The position numbers and the translations under genes are program-made. A model generated the notes under the pieces. It made no database searches. It saw only the letters and a program-made list of their open reading frames with translations, and was not told the DNA's origin. From Bacteroidales bacterium (GTDB lineage: Bacteria > Bacteroidota > Bacteroidia > Bacteroidales > UBA932), in NCBI GenBank assembly GCA_017519185.1, contig JAFWSX010000016.1:1-33496 (forward strand): DNA of 33,496 nt, given 5' to 3'. Position 1 is the first letter of the stretch. Each line of letters starts with the position of its first letter. This document shows, one piece after another, positions 1 through 8,423 of this stretch.

Positions 1-2055
1 ACTCCATCTACCGTGCCCAGATATATCATCGTGTGTCCTGATACCCGCATTGGCCATAAACACGGCAAGAACGATTGCCGCACTCAAGCCGCCGACAAGA
101 AGTCCTACCACTCCGGCCACGCCAAAGATGATACCGATCACGATGGGGATGATGATTGCCAGCAATGCAGGCATCGTCATTTCCTTCTGTGCGCCTTTGG
201 TGGAAATCTGGACGCAACGCTGATAATCCGGAACTGCCTCGCCTGTGAGAATGCCTTTGATCTCGCGGAACTGGCGGCGGACCTCAGTCACCATATTCTC
301 AGCAGCACGGCCCACTGCGTTGATGGTCATTCCACTGAAGAAGAATGCTACCATTGCACCAAGGAAGATACATACGAGAACGATGGGGTTCATCAGGCTG
401 ATATCATAGTACTTGACGATATCTATGATGGATGCGTCGCTCACTGCAACTGAAGTACCGTCAGCGAACTGAAGCACATTCTGTCCGATGTGGCTGAAGG
501 CAATCTTGATCTCCTCAAGATATGAAGCTACCAGTGCGAGGGCAGTCATTGAAGCGGAACCGATGGCGAAGCCCTTTCCGGTAGCGGCAGTGGTGTTGCC
601 AAGAGCGTCGAGGCTGTCTGTGCGGTGGCGTACTTCCTCAGGGAGGCCGGCCATCTCGGCGATACCTCCCGCATTATCGGCAACGGGGCCGTATGCGTCG
701 GTGGCAAGGGTGATTCCAAGGGTTGAAAGCATACCTACGGAAGCGATTGCGATTCCATAGAGACCGTGCTGAACATTAGTAGCCGTAAGCAGGTTATGGA
801 TATCGAAGTTTATGGCGCATAGGTATGACAGGATGATTGAGATACCGATGACGGTGACAGGGATAGCTGTCGAAATCATTCCGGTACCGATACCATTGAT
901 GATGACAGTTGCAGAACCGCCGGTGTCTGCACTCTTGGCAATAGCCCTTGTAGGCTTGTATGAGTGAGAAGTAAAGTATTCCGTCACCTTTCCGATGATG
1001 ACACCGGCAAGAAGACCGATAATGACGGCAGTTGCAAGCAAGTACCAGTTGGGAATTCCTAGCAGATAGAGAATTAAAAACGAGCAGATGGCTATCAGGA
1101 CGGCGCTGAAATTCACACCACGGCTGATTGAGCCGAGCAGGTCCTTCATAGTCGCATCCTCTTTGGTCTTAACCATAAAGATTCCGATGATTGACAGGAA
1201 TACGCCAATCGCGGCGATGAGCATAGGAGCCATCACAGCCTTGACCTGCATTGCCTCGCCCTGGGGAGCAAACGCAGCTGCTCCGAGCGAAACGGCTGCA
1301 AGGACGGAACCAACGTAACTCTCGTAAAGGTCAGCTCCCAGACCGGCAACGTCACCTACGTTGTCACCGACATTGTCGGCGATAGTAGCGGGGTTGCGAG
1401 GGTCATCTTCCGGGATTCCAGCCTCGACTTTTCCGACGAGGTCAGCACCGACGTCCGCAGCTTTAGTGTAGATACCGCCACCGACACGTGCGAACAAGGC
1501 CTGAGTAGAAGCACCCATACCGAACGTCAGCATCGTAGTGGTAATAACTATCAGTTTCTGGGTTCCGTCGATATCGACGAAACGGTTGAGAATCAGATAC
1601 CACAGAGCGATATCCAGCATACCGAGGCCCACAACTGTGAGGCCCATCACGGCGCCGCTTCTGAAAGCAACCGTAAGAGCTTTGTTAAGAGACTTGGTGG
1701 CCGCGTGCGCAGTGCGTGAAGAAGCATAGGTTGCTGATTTCATACCGAAGAAACCGGCAAGACCGGAGAAGATACCTCCGGTGAGGAAAGCGAAAGGAAC
1801 CCAGTTGTTCTGAACGTGGAGTCCGTAAGCCAGGAAGGCAAAGAATACGGCAAGACATATGAACACGATGATCACGACTTTATACTGCTGACGCAGATAA
1901 GCCATTGCACCTTGTCTTATGTACATTGCCACTTGTTTGATGCGGTCAGTACCCTCATCTTCGCGCTTCATCGTCCTGTAGAAGAAGAAAGCAAAACAAA
2001 GAGCTATGATAGATGCGGCGGGCACAAACCAGAAAATGGCTGGTACGTGTTGCAT
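1..2055 (-). CDS. hppA: Membrane-bound ion-pumping pyrophosphatase (partial, 3' end missing)
   Basis: Hydrolyses pyrophosphate to pump Na+ and/or H+ across the cytoplasmic membrane. The minus frame opens at the ATG at 2055-2053 (MQHVPAIFWFVPAASIIALC) and stays open to base 1, 685 codons; the family is usually about 700-750 residues. Seen in the sequence: many hydrophobic segments, the pyrophosphate-binding loop with DDPRNPATIADNVGDNVGD, the DNAGGIAEMAGL loop, and GNTTAATGKGFAIGSA. Ala in GNTTAA (not Lys) marks the K+-dependent class, and Bacteroides M-PPases are known to pump both Na+ and H+. The frame matches the family through VFMANAG (bases 63-43). It then reads IRTHDDISGHGRWS instead of the near-invariant GAWDNAKK, so the last 42 bases do not look like hppA. 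No clear TAnnTTTG promoter was found upstream. Identity is secure; the 3' end is not. Confidence 0.93.
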   Translation of the reverse strand, partial: MQHVPAIFWFVPAASIIALCFAFFFYRTMKREDEGTDRIKQVAMYIRQGAMAYLRQQYKVVIIVFICLAVFFAFLAYGLHVQNNWVPFAFLTGGIFSGLAGFFGMKSATYASSRTAHAATKSLNKALTVAFRSGAVMGLTVVGLGMLDIALWYLILNRFVDIDGTQKLIVITTTMLTFGMGASTQALFARVGGGIYTKAADVGADLVGKVEAGIPEDDPRNPATIADNVGDNVGDVAGLGADLYESYVGSVLAAVSLGAAAFAPQGEAMQVKAVMAPMLIAAIGVFLSIIGIFMVKTKEDATMKDLLGSISRGVNFSAVLIAICSFLILYLLGIPNWYLLATAVIIGLLAGVIIGKVTEYFTSHSYKPTRAIAKSADTGGSATVIINGIGTGMISTAIPVTVIGISIILSYLCAINFDIHNLLTATNVQHGLYGIAIASVGMLSTLGITLATDAYGPVADNAGGIAEMAGLPEEVRHRTDSLDALGNTTAATGKGFAIGSASMTALALVASYLEEIKIAFSHIGQNVLQFADGTSVAVSDASIIDIVKYYDISLMNPIVLVCIFLGAMVAFFFSGMTINAVGRAAENMVTEVRRQFREIKGILTGEAVPDYQRCVQISTKGAQKEMTMPALLAIIIPIVIGIIFGVAGVVGLLVGGLSAAIVLAVFMANAGIRTHDDISGHGRWS

Positions 2056-2150
2056 AATGAATATGTTTTAAAGAACAGGGGTTTTGAAAAACAAAAAATT
2101 TACTTTGCAATTTAAGTAAAAAAATCGTGAATTCCTATAGTTCGGGGCAT

Positions 2151-2179
2151 AAAAAAATCGGCACAGGGCCGATTTTTTT
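2151..2179. terminator. Bidirectional intrinsic terminator between hppA and the GH10 gene
   Basis: A perfect 12-bp stem (2151-2162 with 2168-2179) closes a 5-nt loop, with A7 on the left arm and T7 on the right, so it has a U-tract in either direction. It lies 16 bp beyond the stop of the xylanase gene (minus strand) and should end that transcript before hppA, which reads the same way. Confidence 0.85.
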
Positions 2180-2195
2180 AGATTTTTCGAAAAAC

Positions 2196-3362
2196 CTACT
2201 GCTCCGTCTTCGGCGGTTCAGGTATTGACAGCACAGCGTCAAGCGCTTTGTGAGGAGTGAGATCCCTGTTGAAAAGCAGAGGATAGTTTGTCCTTCTGGG
2301 TATGGGAGAGCCATTTTTCCAGGACGCACCGTCGTGGAGACCCCAGAAGGTCACGCGGTCTATCTGGTCGCGATGGTTGTAGAATATCTTGAACAGTTCC
2401 TCATACCTTGCAGCGAGCTGGTCTTCAACCTCTGCGGGAAGTCCTTCCTTGTAGGGATCCAGAAACTCTTCGAACTCCTCGAGCTGATACTGCGGATCCT
2501 GAAGCGAGCGGCCGATGACCTGGCCTTCTTTTGAAATAGGAAGCACGTCTACGTCAAGCTCCGTAATCATTACTTTGACACCGAGTTCGGCAAGCTGGTC
2601 GATAGCTTCTTCGATATATTCGTTCTTGGGATAGTTGAGCCCCCAGTGTGCCTGAATGCCGACACCGTCTACCTTAAGGCCGTCAGCACGCAACCTGCGG
2701 ACGAGATTCACGACGCCTTCAAGCTTTGACGGGCGCCATACATTGAATTCATTATAATAAAACTCCGTTCCTTCGGGAGCATACTCATTTGCGAACTGGA
2801 AGGCTAGCTTTGCAACCTCATAGCCGTCGCCTCCGAAGGCGTGCACCCAGCCAAGGTCGCGGAAACCGCCGTCCTCGGCAACTATTTCATTCACTACATC
2901 CCAGGCGTCAACTCTTCCGGCGAAGTGTGTAACAACTGTCTCGATGTAGCTTCGCAGTGTCTCAACAAGTTCTTCGCGGCTCTTGGGAGTACCGTCCGGC
3001 CTGGTCCAGAAGAATTCAGGCGTCTGGTTGTGCCAGCAAAGAGTATGGCCAAGCACGAACATTCCGTGCGACTTGCCGTAATCCACATAAGCATCTGCAG
3101 GACCAAAATTCCACACATCCGGACCGGGATGGAGGCTTTCCGGCTTCATCGCATTGTCAGGTGAGATTGCGTTGAAATGCTTTTCCAGAAGTTCCTGGGC
3201 CTGCGGATTGCGGCCGCTTATAGTCATCGGGCTGATGGCGCAACCCATTTTGAAACTGCCGGCATAGGCATCTTTAAGAGAGTCGTATTTCGGAGCCGCC
3301 GTTTCACACGAAAAAGACAGAATACTTGCAAGAGCAAGCAGGAATATAGCTTTCGTTCTCAT
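2196..3362 (-). CDS. GH10 endo-1,4-beta-xylanase, lipoprotein
   Basis: Cleaves internal beta-1,4-xylosyl links of xylan with retention of configuration. 388 aa. Residues 1-18 form a lipoprotein signal ending in LSFSC with lipid-anchored Cys19, so the enzyme is membrane-anchored (periplasmic or surface). A single GH10 barrel follows (about 28-375): LGHTLCWHNQTP (105-115), acid/base Glu159 in WDVVNE and nucleophile Glu268 in ITELDVD. There is no carbohydrate-binding insert or extra module. It lies 52 bp after yifB but has its own consensus promoter in that gap and its own terminator, so it is probably monocistronic. The post-Cys residues (ETAAP) are not a strong acidic surface-export signal, so periplasmic placement remains possible. 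Family assignment is very safe; xylan as substrate follows from the family. Confidence 0.95.
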   Translation of the reverse strand: MRTKAIFLLALASILSFSCETAAPKYDSLKDAYAGSFKMGCAISPMTISGRNPQAQELLEKHFNAISPDNAMKPESLHPGPDVWNFGPADAYVDYGKSHGMFVLGHTLCWHNQTPEFFWTRPDGTPKSREELVETLRSYIETVVTHFAGRVDAWDVVNEIVAEDGGFRDLGWVHAFGGDGYEVAKLAFQFANEYAPEGTEFYYNEFNVWRPSKLEGVVNLVRRLRADGLKVDGVGIQAHWGLNYPKNEYIEEAIDQLAELGVKVMITELDVDVLPISKEGQVIGRSLQDPQYQLEEFEEFLDPYKEGLPAEVEDQLAARYEELFKIFYNHRDQIDRVTFWGLHDGASWKNGSPIPRRTNYPLLFNRDLTPHKALDAVLSIPEPPKTEQ

Positions 3363-3378
3363 AGTTAAAGAGTTTTGG

Positions 3379-3409
3379 CAAATATACCACTTCGCCGGCT
3401 ATCTGCAAA
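3379..3409 (-). promoter_or_regulatory. Consensus Bacteroidetes promoter for the GH10 gene
   Basis: Read on the minus strand this is TTTG (3409-3406), exactly 19 nt, then TATATTTG (3386-3379), the full Bacteroides sigma-70 (sigma-ABfr) consensus TTTG-N19-TAnnTTTG. It fills the gap between the yifB stop and the xylanase ATG (3362). The start point would fall about 10 nt before the ATG. Confidence 0.8.
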
Positions 3410-3414
3410 CCCTT

Positions 3415-4950
3415 TTATCTTTCAAGCCGGTCGAGGTTGCGGTATTGTACCGCTTCAGAAATTGAATCGAGTGAGATGTTCTTCTCTCCTGCCATATCGG
3501 CAATGGTTCTTGCAAGCTTCAGCACTCTTCCGTAGGCCCTTGCAGACAGGCCGAGCCTGTCGATCAGTTTGCACAGGAACTCCTTTTCAATGCCACCCAC
3601 TGGGCAGTATCGGCTGATCATCTCAGCGTTCATTCGGGCATTGGTAAACACTCCGCTCTCTCCCCTGAATCGTTCTGACTGAATCTTCCTTGCTTTTCTC
3701 ACCCTTTCGGCGATAGTTGCGCTTGATTCCGCACCCTCTGATGCTGTCAAGTCATCAGCCGGCACTCTTTCGACATATATGTGCATATCTATCCTGTCCA
3801 TTAAAGGGCCTGAAATGCGCGCCCTGTAGTTGTCAACCATTGTCTGGGTGCAGCGACAACGGCCCGACGGGTCTCCGTAATATCCGCAGGGACAAGGATT
3901 CATCGAAGCCACGAGCATATACGAACAGGGATACTCTATCCTGTACCTGGCACGGCTGATCACTATCTTTCCGTCCTCGAGAGGCTGGCGCAGCAAATCG
4001 AGTGTAACCTTGCTGAACTGGGCTATTTCATCCAGATAGAGAACTCCGTTATGTGCGAGTGATATCTCACCGGGAAGGGCGTCGGGGCCACCGCCAAGCA
4101 GAGCAACTCGGCTTGCACTGTTGTGAGGCGTTCGGAACGGCCTCGTCTTGAGCAGGCCGTAACTTCCTATTGACTTTCCTGCTACAGAATAAATCTTGCT
4201 CGTTTCTATCGATTCTTCCGTTTCCATAGGAGGCAGAATGGAAGGCAGGCAACTGGCCATCAGTGTTTTGCCGCAGCCAGGACTGCCGATGAGAATAATA
4301 TTGTGACCTCCGGCGGCAGCTATCTCGAAACCGCGCCTTGCGTGCTGCTGTCCTTTCACCACCCTGAAGTCAGGACAACGCACAGCATCGCGCGCCAGAC
4401 TCCCCTCATCCTCTCGCCTGTACATCAGCAGATCTCCTTCACCATCTTCCTTCAGTATCCGCAGGACATCCGCAAGACATTTTACCCCATATATTCTAAC
4501 GCCTTCGATATCCACTGCTTCCTTGGCAGATTCATATGGCAGCACGCAGCCGGCAAATCCGTTGTCACGGGCATAGACGGTGACCGGCAGAGCCCCGGGC
4601 ACGTCTCTGATGGAACCATCGAGAGCCAGTTCACCGAGAAACATATGGTTCTTCAGCCGGGCCGGTTCCGTTTCGGTTATCGCGCATATCAGCGTCACCG
4701 CTATGGCAAGATCGAAAGAAGATCCCTGCTTCTTGATATCTGCAGGAGCCAGATTGATGGTGATTCTTTTGCCGGGGATGCGGTATCCATAGCTTCTGAT
4801 GGCTGTAAGAACCCTGGTCAGGCTTTCGCGCACCGCACTGTCGGGCAAGCCGACAAGCTGGATGCCTATTCCGGCGGAGATATCTGTTTCAACCGTAATC
4901 GCAACCACTGTCAGACCGAGACAGGTTGCACAATAAGTCTTGCAAAGCAT
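3415..4950 (-). CDS. yifB: YifB/ComM-family Mg-chelatase-like AAA+ ATPase
   Basis: 511 aa, the normal length for the family. The N-terminal ChlI/Lon-protease-like fold covers about 20-140 (GLPDSAVRESLTRV, INLAPADIKKQGSSFDL). It is followed by a Mg-chelatase AAA+ module with Walker A GSPGCGKT (222-229), a Walker B-like LYLDEIAQF, and the family Cys cluster NPCPCGYYGDPSGRCRCT, then a C-terminal lid domain. The start MLCKTY matches the usual family start. ComM of Haemophilus and Vibrio is a hexameric branch-migration helicase that helps integrate DNA taken up by transformation; a role in recombination here is inferred. It lies 117 bp after the sugar-kinase gene on the same strand. No good promoter is seen; TACCTTGC about 20 nt upstream is a weak candidate. 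Confidence 0.92.
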   Translation of the reverse strand: MLCKTYCATCLGLTVVAITVETDISAGIGIQLVGLPDSAVRESLTRVLTAIRSYGYRIPGKRITINLAPADIKKQGSSFDLAIAVTLICAITETEPARLKNHMFLGELALDGSIRDVPGALPVTVYARDNGFAGCVLPYESAKEAVDIEGVRIYGVKCLADVLRILKEDGEGDLLMYRREDEGSLARDAVRCPDFRVVKGQQHARRGFEIAAAGGHNIILIGSPGCGKTLMASCLPSILPPMETEESIETSKIYSVAGKSIGSYGLLKTRPFRTPHNSASRVALLGGGPDALPGEISLAHNGVLYLDEIAQFSKVTLDLLRQPLEDGKIVISRARYRIEYPCSYMLVASMNPCPCGYYGDPSGRCRCTQTMVDNYRARISGPLMDRIDMHIYVERVPADDLTASEGAESSATIAERVRKARKIQSERFRGESGVFTNARMNAEMISRYCPVGGIEKEFLCKLIDRLGLSARAYGRVLKLARTIADMAGEKNISLDSISEAVQYRNLDRLER

Positions 4951-5067
4951 ATAGTTTTTTTTCGCAAGGTAGTCCGGGGCAACCGGCTACGGCTACAATA
5001 AAAACTGTATGCTATGCTTTATTTCTGATTTCAGAAACAGAAACAGGAATACAAATTGCCTGTCATT
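4951..5067. other. Intergenic region with two small inverted repeats
   Basis: No gene seen between the kinase stop and the yifB start. It holds a perfect 7-bp inverted repeat with a 2-nt centre (5022-5037, TTTCTGA/TCAGAAA) and an 8-bp stem with one bulged base (4969-4990, GTAG-CCGG with CCGG-CTAC). Neither is followed by a convincing U-tract on the minus strand. They could slow or end the sugar-operon transcript or sit in the yifB leader. Confidence 0.35.
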
Positions 5068-5937
5068 TTATGCTATATCGTAATCCGGCATCGAACCGCT
5101 GCGGGAGCAGACGAATGCAGAGATACGGTTGGCTATATTGTGACATTCAAGGATGGATTCGCCACGGAGATATGCATTGACGAAAGCTGCAGTGAACGAA
5201 TCTCCTGCACCGACGGTATCGGCAATCTTGACTTCAGGACACGCAACACTGGATTTTGTATCCGGTGTGATCACTTCGCTGCCGTCAGCACCCTTAGTAA
5301 GGATCACCAGACGTAGGCCATACTTATTGATAAGAGAACGGCAGGCTTGTTCAGGAGAAGAATCCAGACCCAGGAGATCCGAAACCACAACGATTTCTTC
5401 ATCGTTGATTTTAAGGATATCGGCCACACGCAGAGATTCTTCAATTATATTGCGACTGTAAAAATGCTGACGCAGGTTAATGTCATAGACTTTCAGGCTG
5501 TCGGACGGCATATCTGCGATGAAACCCATTACTGTGGCCCTTGTCACGGGGTTTCTCTGGGCAAGTGTGCCAAAGCATACTGCAGCTGCATTGCGGGCAA
5601 GTTCCTTCATCTCGGGAGTATACGGCACATTGTCCCAGGCCACATTTTCGATGATGGTGTACTGCGGCACTCCCCGCCCGTCCAGCTCGACATTCACCAC
5701 GCCGGTGGGAAAAACAACCTCCGGAAGCACAGCCTCCAGCCGCTTTGACGCCAGTATTTCCTTCACTTCCTCTCCCAACTTGTCTCTGCCTATAGCACTT
5801 ACCGCAACACCACGGCCACCTAGACGGCATACGTGATATGCAAAGTTGGCAGGGGCGCCGCCGAGCTGAGCTCCTGACGGCAACATATCGAACAGTATCT
5901 CTCCGATGCCGACTATCGGTCTTTCAAGATTACTCAT
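5068..5937 (-). CDS. PfkB-family carbohydrate kinase (fructokinase-like)
   Basis: Predicted to phosphorylate a sugar, most likely fructose, with ATP in the cytoplasm. 289 aa, about normal for bacterial fructokinases. The N-terminal GEILFDMLP and the sugar-binding GGAPANFAYH (26-35) are typical of fructokinase-type members. The C-terminal PfkB signature ADTVGAGDSFTA holds the catalytic base Asp246 and the GAGD anion hole; KGADGSEV (215-222) is the usual nucleotide-side loop. Its ATG overlaps the stop of the upstream MFS gene (ATGA, 5937-5934), so the two are translationally coupled. The same pairing occurs in the Bacteroides thetaiotaomicron fructan locus, where a fructokinase sits beside an inner-membrane importer. 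Sugar specificity cannot be fixed from sequence; 2-keto-3-deoxygluconate or another sugar is possible. Confidence 0.88.
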   Translation of the reverse strand: MSNLERPIVGIGEILFDMLPSGAQLGGAPANFAYHVCRLGGRGVAVSAIGRDKLGEEVKEILASKRLEAVLPEVVFPTGVVNVELDGRGVPQYTIIENVAWDNVPYTPEMKELARNAAAVCFGTLAQRNPVTRATVMGFIADMPSDSLKVYDINLRQHFYSRNIIEESLRVADILKINDEEIVVVSDLLGLDSSPEQACRSLINKYGLRLVILTKGADGSEVITPDTKSSVACPEVKIADTVGAGDSFTAAFVNAYLRGESILECHNIANRISAFVCSRSGSMPDYDIA

Positions 5938-7096
5938 GCCTTATCTGTTTTAAGAAATCTGTATGCAAGGAATATCATATAGATGACGCCGAGGCTGATG
6001 ACAGTCACGGAGCCGACCTGCGAACCGATAGCATCGGAAAGCGCACCCATAAGGATGGGGAAAACAGTGCCCCCGATAAGGCCCATAATCATCAGGCCGG
6101 ACATCTCATTCTTGCGCTCAGGCATAAACAGCAGAGCCTTGGAGAATATCATCGAGAACATATTTGAATTGCCGTAGCCTACCAGAGCGATCGCTGCGTA
6201 GATACCGGCCTTTGTATGGCAGACGAACAGGCCTGTCATCGAAAGGATCATCAGCACGACGCTAAGAGCAAAGAACTTGCGAAGGTCCCACTTTGCCAGG
6301 ATGAGCGAGCCTGTGAGACAGCCGATGGTTCTGAACAGGAAGTATACGCTGGTGGCGATGGCGGCTTCTGTGAGAGGAATTCCCAGCCTTTCCATCAGTA
6401 TCTTCGGAGCGCAGGTGTTGACGCCGACGTCAATACCCACGTGAGCCACGATGCCGAAGAACAGCATCAGAACGGTAGGGATGCCCAGCAGCTTGAGCAC
6501 ATCCTTGAACTTTGAAGTCTTTTCGGCAGGAGCGTCTTCCTCCACCTTTGTGAGCGAAACATAGATGGTGGCTATGATACCTATCACCAGGAAGGTGCCG
6601 TATAGAATCCTCCAGTTGCCGAAATGCACTGCGGCCCAGCTGGCAATGAGCGGGGCACTGAAGGACGCTATAGCCTTGACGAACTGTCCGAAAGTGAGGG
6701 AACTTGCCAGTTTGTCACCCTTTACCACGCAGGAGATGAGAGGATTGAGGGACACCTGCATCAAGGTGTTGCCTATGCCGAGCAGGCAGAAGGAGGCCAG
6801 CATCACAGGATAGTTGTAGCCGCACAGGGGCAGCACAAGGGCAGCTGCAGTCACCAGCAGACTTAGAACGACTGTTTTCCTCTTACCGATGCGGTTCATC
6901 AGCAGGCTTGTAGGCACCGACAGGAAGAAAAACCAGAGGAATACCATTGACGGCAGGAAATTGGCCATCGTGTCGCTCAGGTTGAAATCTGCTTTCACAT
7001 AGTTGTGGCCGTTCCCACCATATCCACGAATCCCATCGCGAAGAACGCGAACATTATGGGGACAAGTTTGCCGATATTGCTGTTCCGCTTATCCAT
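5934..7096 (-). CDS. MFS sugar permease (FHS-like) with apparent 1-bp frameshift near the N-terminus
   Basis: Predicted inner-membrane proton-coupled monosaccharide importer feeding the overlapping kinase. The open downstream frame (6998-5934) encodes 354 aa with about 11 hydrophobic segments and the MFS loop motif MNRIGKRKTVV. It has no real start, since base 6998 begins a GTG inside the first helix region. Upstream, an ATG at 7096 opens MDKRNSNIGKLVPIMFAFFA and continues as MGFVDMVGTAT before meeting TGA. One extra T in the TT at 7003-7004 (plus strand) would join the frames as GTATNYVKADFNLSD, giving a 387-aa permease with a normal first helix. This is either a sequencing/assembly slip or a recent inactivating mutation. 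The intact kinase behind it favours an error or a very recent change. No clear promoter is seen in 7097-7152. Confidence 0.85.
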
Positions 7097-7152
7097 AAAA
7101 AGATACTTGAAGTTTTTATTCAGTGAAGATAGGCATACTTAGCCGGAGTTAC

Positions 7153-7184
7153 AAAAAAAAAAGACCCGGCGGACAACCGTCGGG
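7153..7184 (-). terminator. Intrinsic terminator after the sigma/anti-sigma operon
   Basis: On the minus strand an 8-bp stem CCCGACGG/CCGCCGGG (one mismatch/wobble, TTGT loop, 7184-7165) is followed by TC and ten T residues (7162-7153). It lies 28 bp after the stop of the beta-barrel gene and isolates the sugar operon from it. Confidence 0.88.
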
Positions 7185-7211
7185 CAGTATGAATAACTCG
7201 TTCCCTCAAGC

Positions 7212-8423
7212 TTACAGATTGAACCTCAAACCTGCCTCAAGGCTGAACATAAGCGGCTGCTCGGTGCGGATGCTCTTAGGCTGGTTGTAATTGAAGAAGT
7301 AGTATGAAGCAGAAGGATCGACAAAAATCGACAGGGGCTTCGCAATCTTGTATTCAATGCCGACACCTGCATTGGCTGACCACTGAAGTCCGGCAGCGTC
7401 CTGGTTCATCGAATAATCGCCGAAGATGTACTTGGCTGAAATGCACTTGTCAACTGCACCGCCGGCACGGCCATAGACCGTCAGCTTGCCCTCGCGGATA
7501 AAGTCATAGTATAACGAAGCCGTCAGACCCATATAGTGCAGGCGGGAAGATGCGTTGGGGAACTTCTCTGCCTTGTTGACCAGGGCGCTGAAGTCACGCT
7601 GCAGATAGGTGTAGTTGACACCTGCTCCAGCTGAAAGCTTGCCTACGATGGGGAAACGCATCTGCACTCCGAACGACAGGGGTATCGAGTAAGAAGACTC
7701 TGTCAGCTCCTCGACTACCGATCCGCCGGCATTGCCCGAAGTGGAAGCGCTGTGGGACGGAGCCATCTGGTATATGAAACCGTCGGGCTTCGCTATTCCT
7801 GAAACATTTGATGATATAGAGAGGCTTGCGTGTGTGCTTTGTTTTGAAACTTCATCCTCTTCGAAGAGGTAGTAGTCGTTCATAAGCTGAGAGCCTGAAG
7901 GAGTACGGTAGCCGTTTGTATTGGCAGAAGGCTTTGCTGCAACCTCGGGACTGCCTTGAGCAGGTTCCTTGCTGGCTTCTGCGGCAACCGGGGTCTCTTC
8001 TGCCACCTCGGGAGCGGCATTCTCCGTCATAGTCTCAACTGCCTTGACAATCTCTGAAGGCAGCACTTCGGCAACTGCCGCACCGGAACGGAGGGCCTTG
8101 ATCTGGTCTGCTATCGAAGGAATGTCCTGCACGTCAGCAGGAGTGTCAAGTTCTTCAGGAACGGCTGTCTCTGCTACAGCAACAGTCGGGGCTGACTGAA
8201 GCTGGGAAGGAGCGTCATTGCCGTTGAAAAGGAAGAGACCGAGGGCTATGCAGGCTGCAGCCGCTACGGCTCCATAGACATAACGCAGAACGACCCTGCG
8301 ACGGTCCATCTTAGCCAGCTTGGCTGAAATGCCGTCCCACAGCGAATCATCCACTTCGCACTCATAGCTCAGCATCTTCTCCCTGATGATCTGGTCGAAC
8401 TGTGAATCAGTCATATTTGTCAT
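7212..8423 (-). CDS. Anti-sigma-like inner-membrane protein fused to an outer-membrane-type beta-barrel
   Basis: 403 aa with an unusual layout. Residues 1-44 are soluble and charged (SQFDQIIREKML, DDSLWDGISAKL), like the short cytoplasmic head of Bacteroidales anti-sigma proteins. Residues 45-66 form one transmembrane helix after the RRR positive patch. Residues 67-190 are a low-complexity Ala/Pro/Glu/Val linker. Residues about 195-403 alternate polar and aromatic residues in beta strands (VGIEYKIAKPLSIFVDPSAS) and end in LEAGLRFNL, like small porin-family barrels. There is no cleavable signal peptide. It overlaps the sigma-factor gene by 17 bp, which supports control of that sigma factor. 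A second ATG three codons in is an alternative start. The anti-sigma function is inferred from position and layout; no zinc-finger or FecR motif is seen. Confidence 0.75.
   Translation of the reverse strand: MTNMTDSQFDQIIREKMLSYECEVDDSLWDGISAKLAKMDRRRVVLRYVYGAVAAAACIALGLFLFNGNDAPSQLQSAPTVAVAETAVPEELDTPADVQDIPSIADQIKALRSGAAVAEVLPSEIVKAVETMTENAAPEVAEETPVAAEASKEPAQGSPEVAAKPSANTNGYRTPSGSQLMNDYYLFEEDEVSKQSTHASLSISSNVSGIAKPDGFIYQMAPSHSASTSGNAGGSVVEELTESSYSIPLSFGVQMRFPIVGKLSAGAGVNYTYLQRDFSALVNKAEKFPNASSRLHYMGLTASLYYDFIREGKLTVYGRAGGAVDKCISAKYIFGDYSMNQDAAGLQWSANAGVGIEYKIAKPLSIFVDPSASYYFFNYNQPKSIRTEQPLMFSLEAGLRFNL

Noticed and set aside
26-217. Idea that a frameshift explains the odd hppA end
   Set aside because: None of the three frames after base 43 restores GAWDNAKK, so the sequence itself differs; treated as a possible chimeric end.
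4303-5001. 232-codon plus-strand open frame opposite yifB
   Set aside because: Overlaps the conserved N-terminal half of YifB and shows no domain of its own.
4969-5037. Two small hairpins between the kinase and yifB as a firm terminator
   Set aside because: Neither has a U-tract on the transcribed strand; kept only as a low-confidence note.
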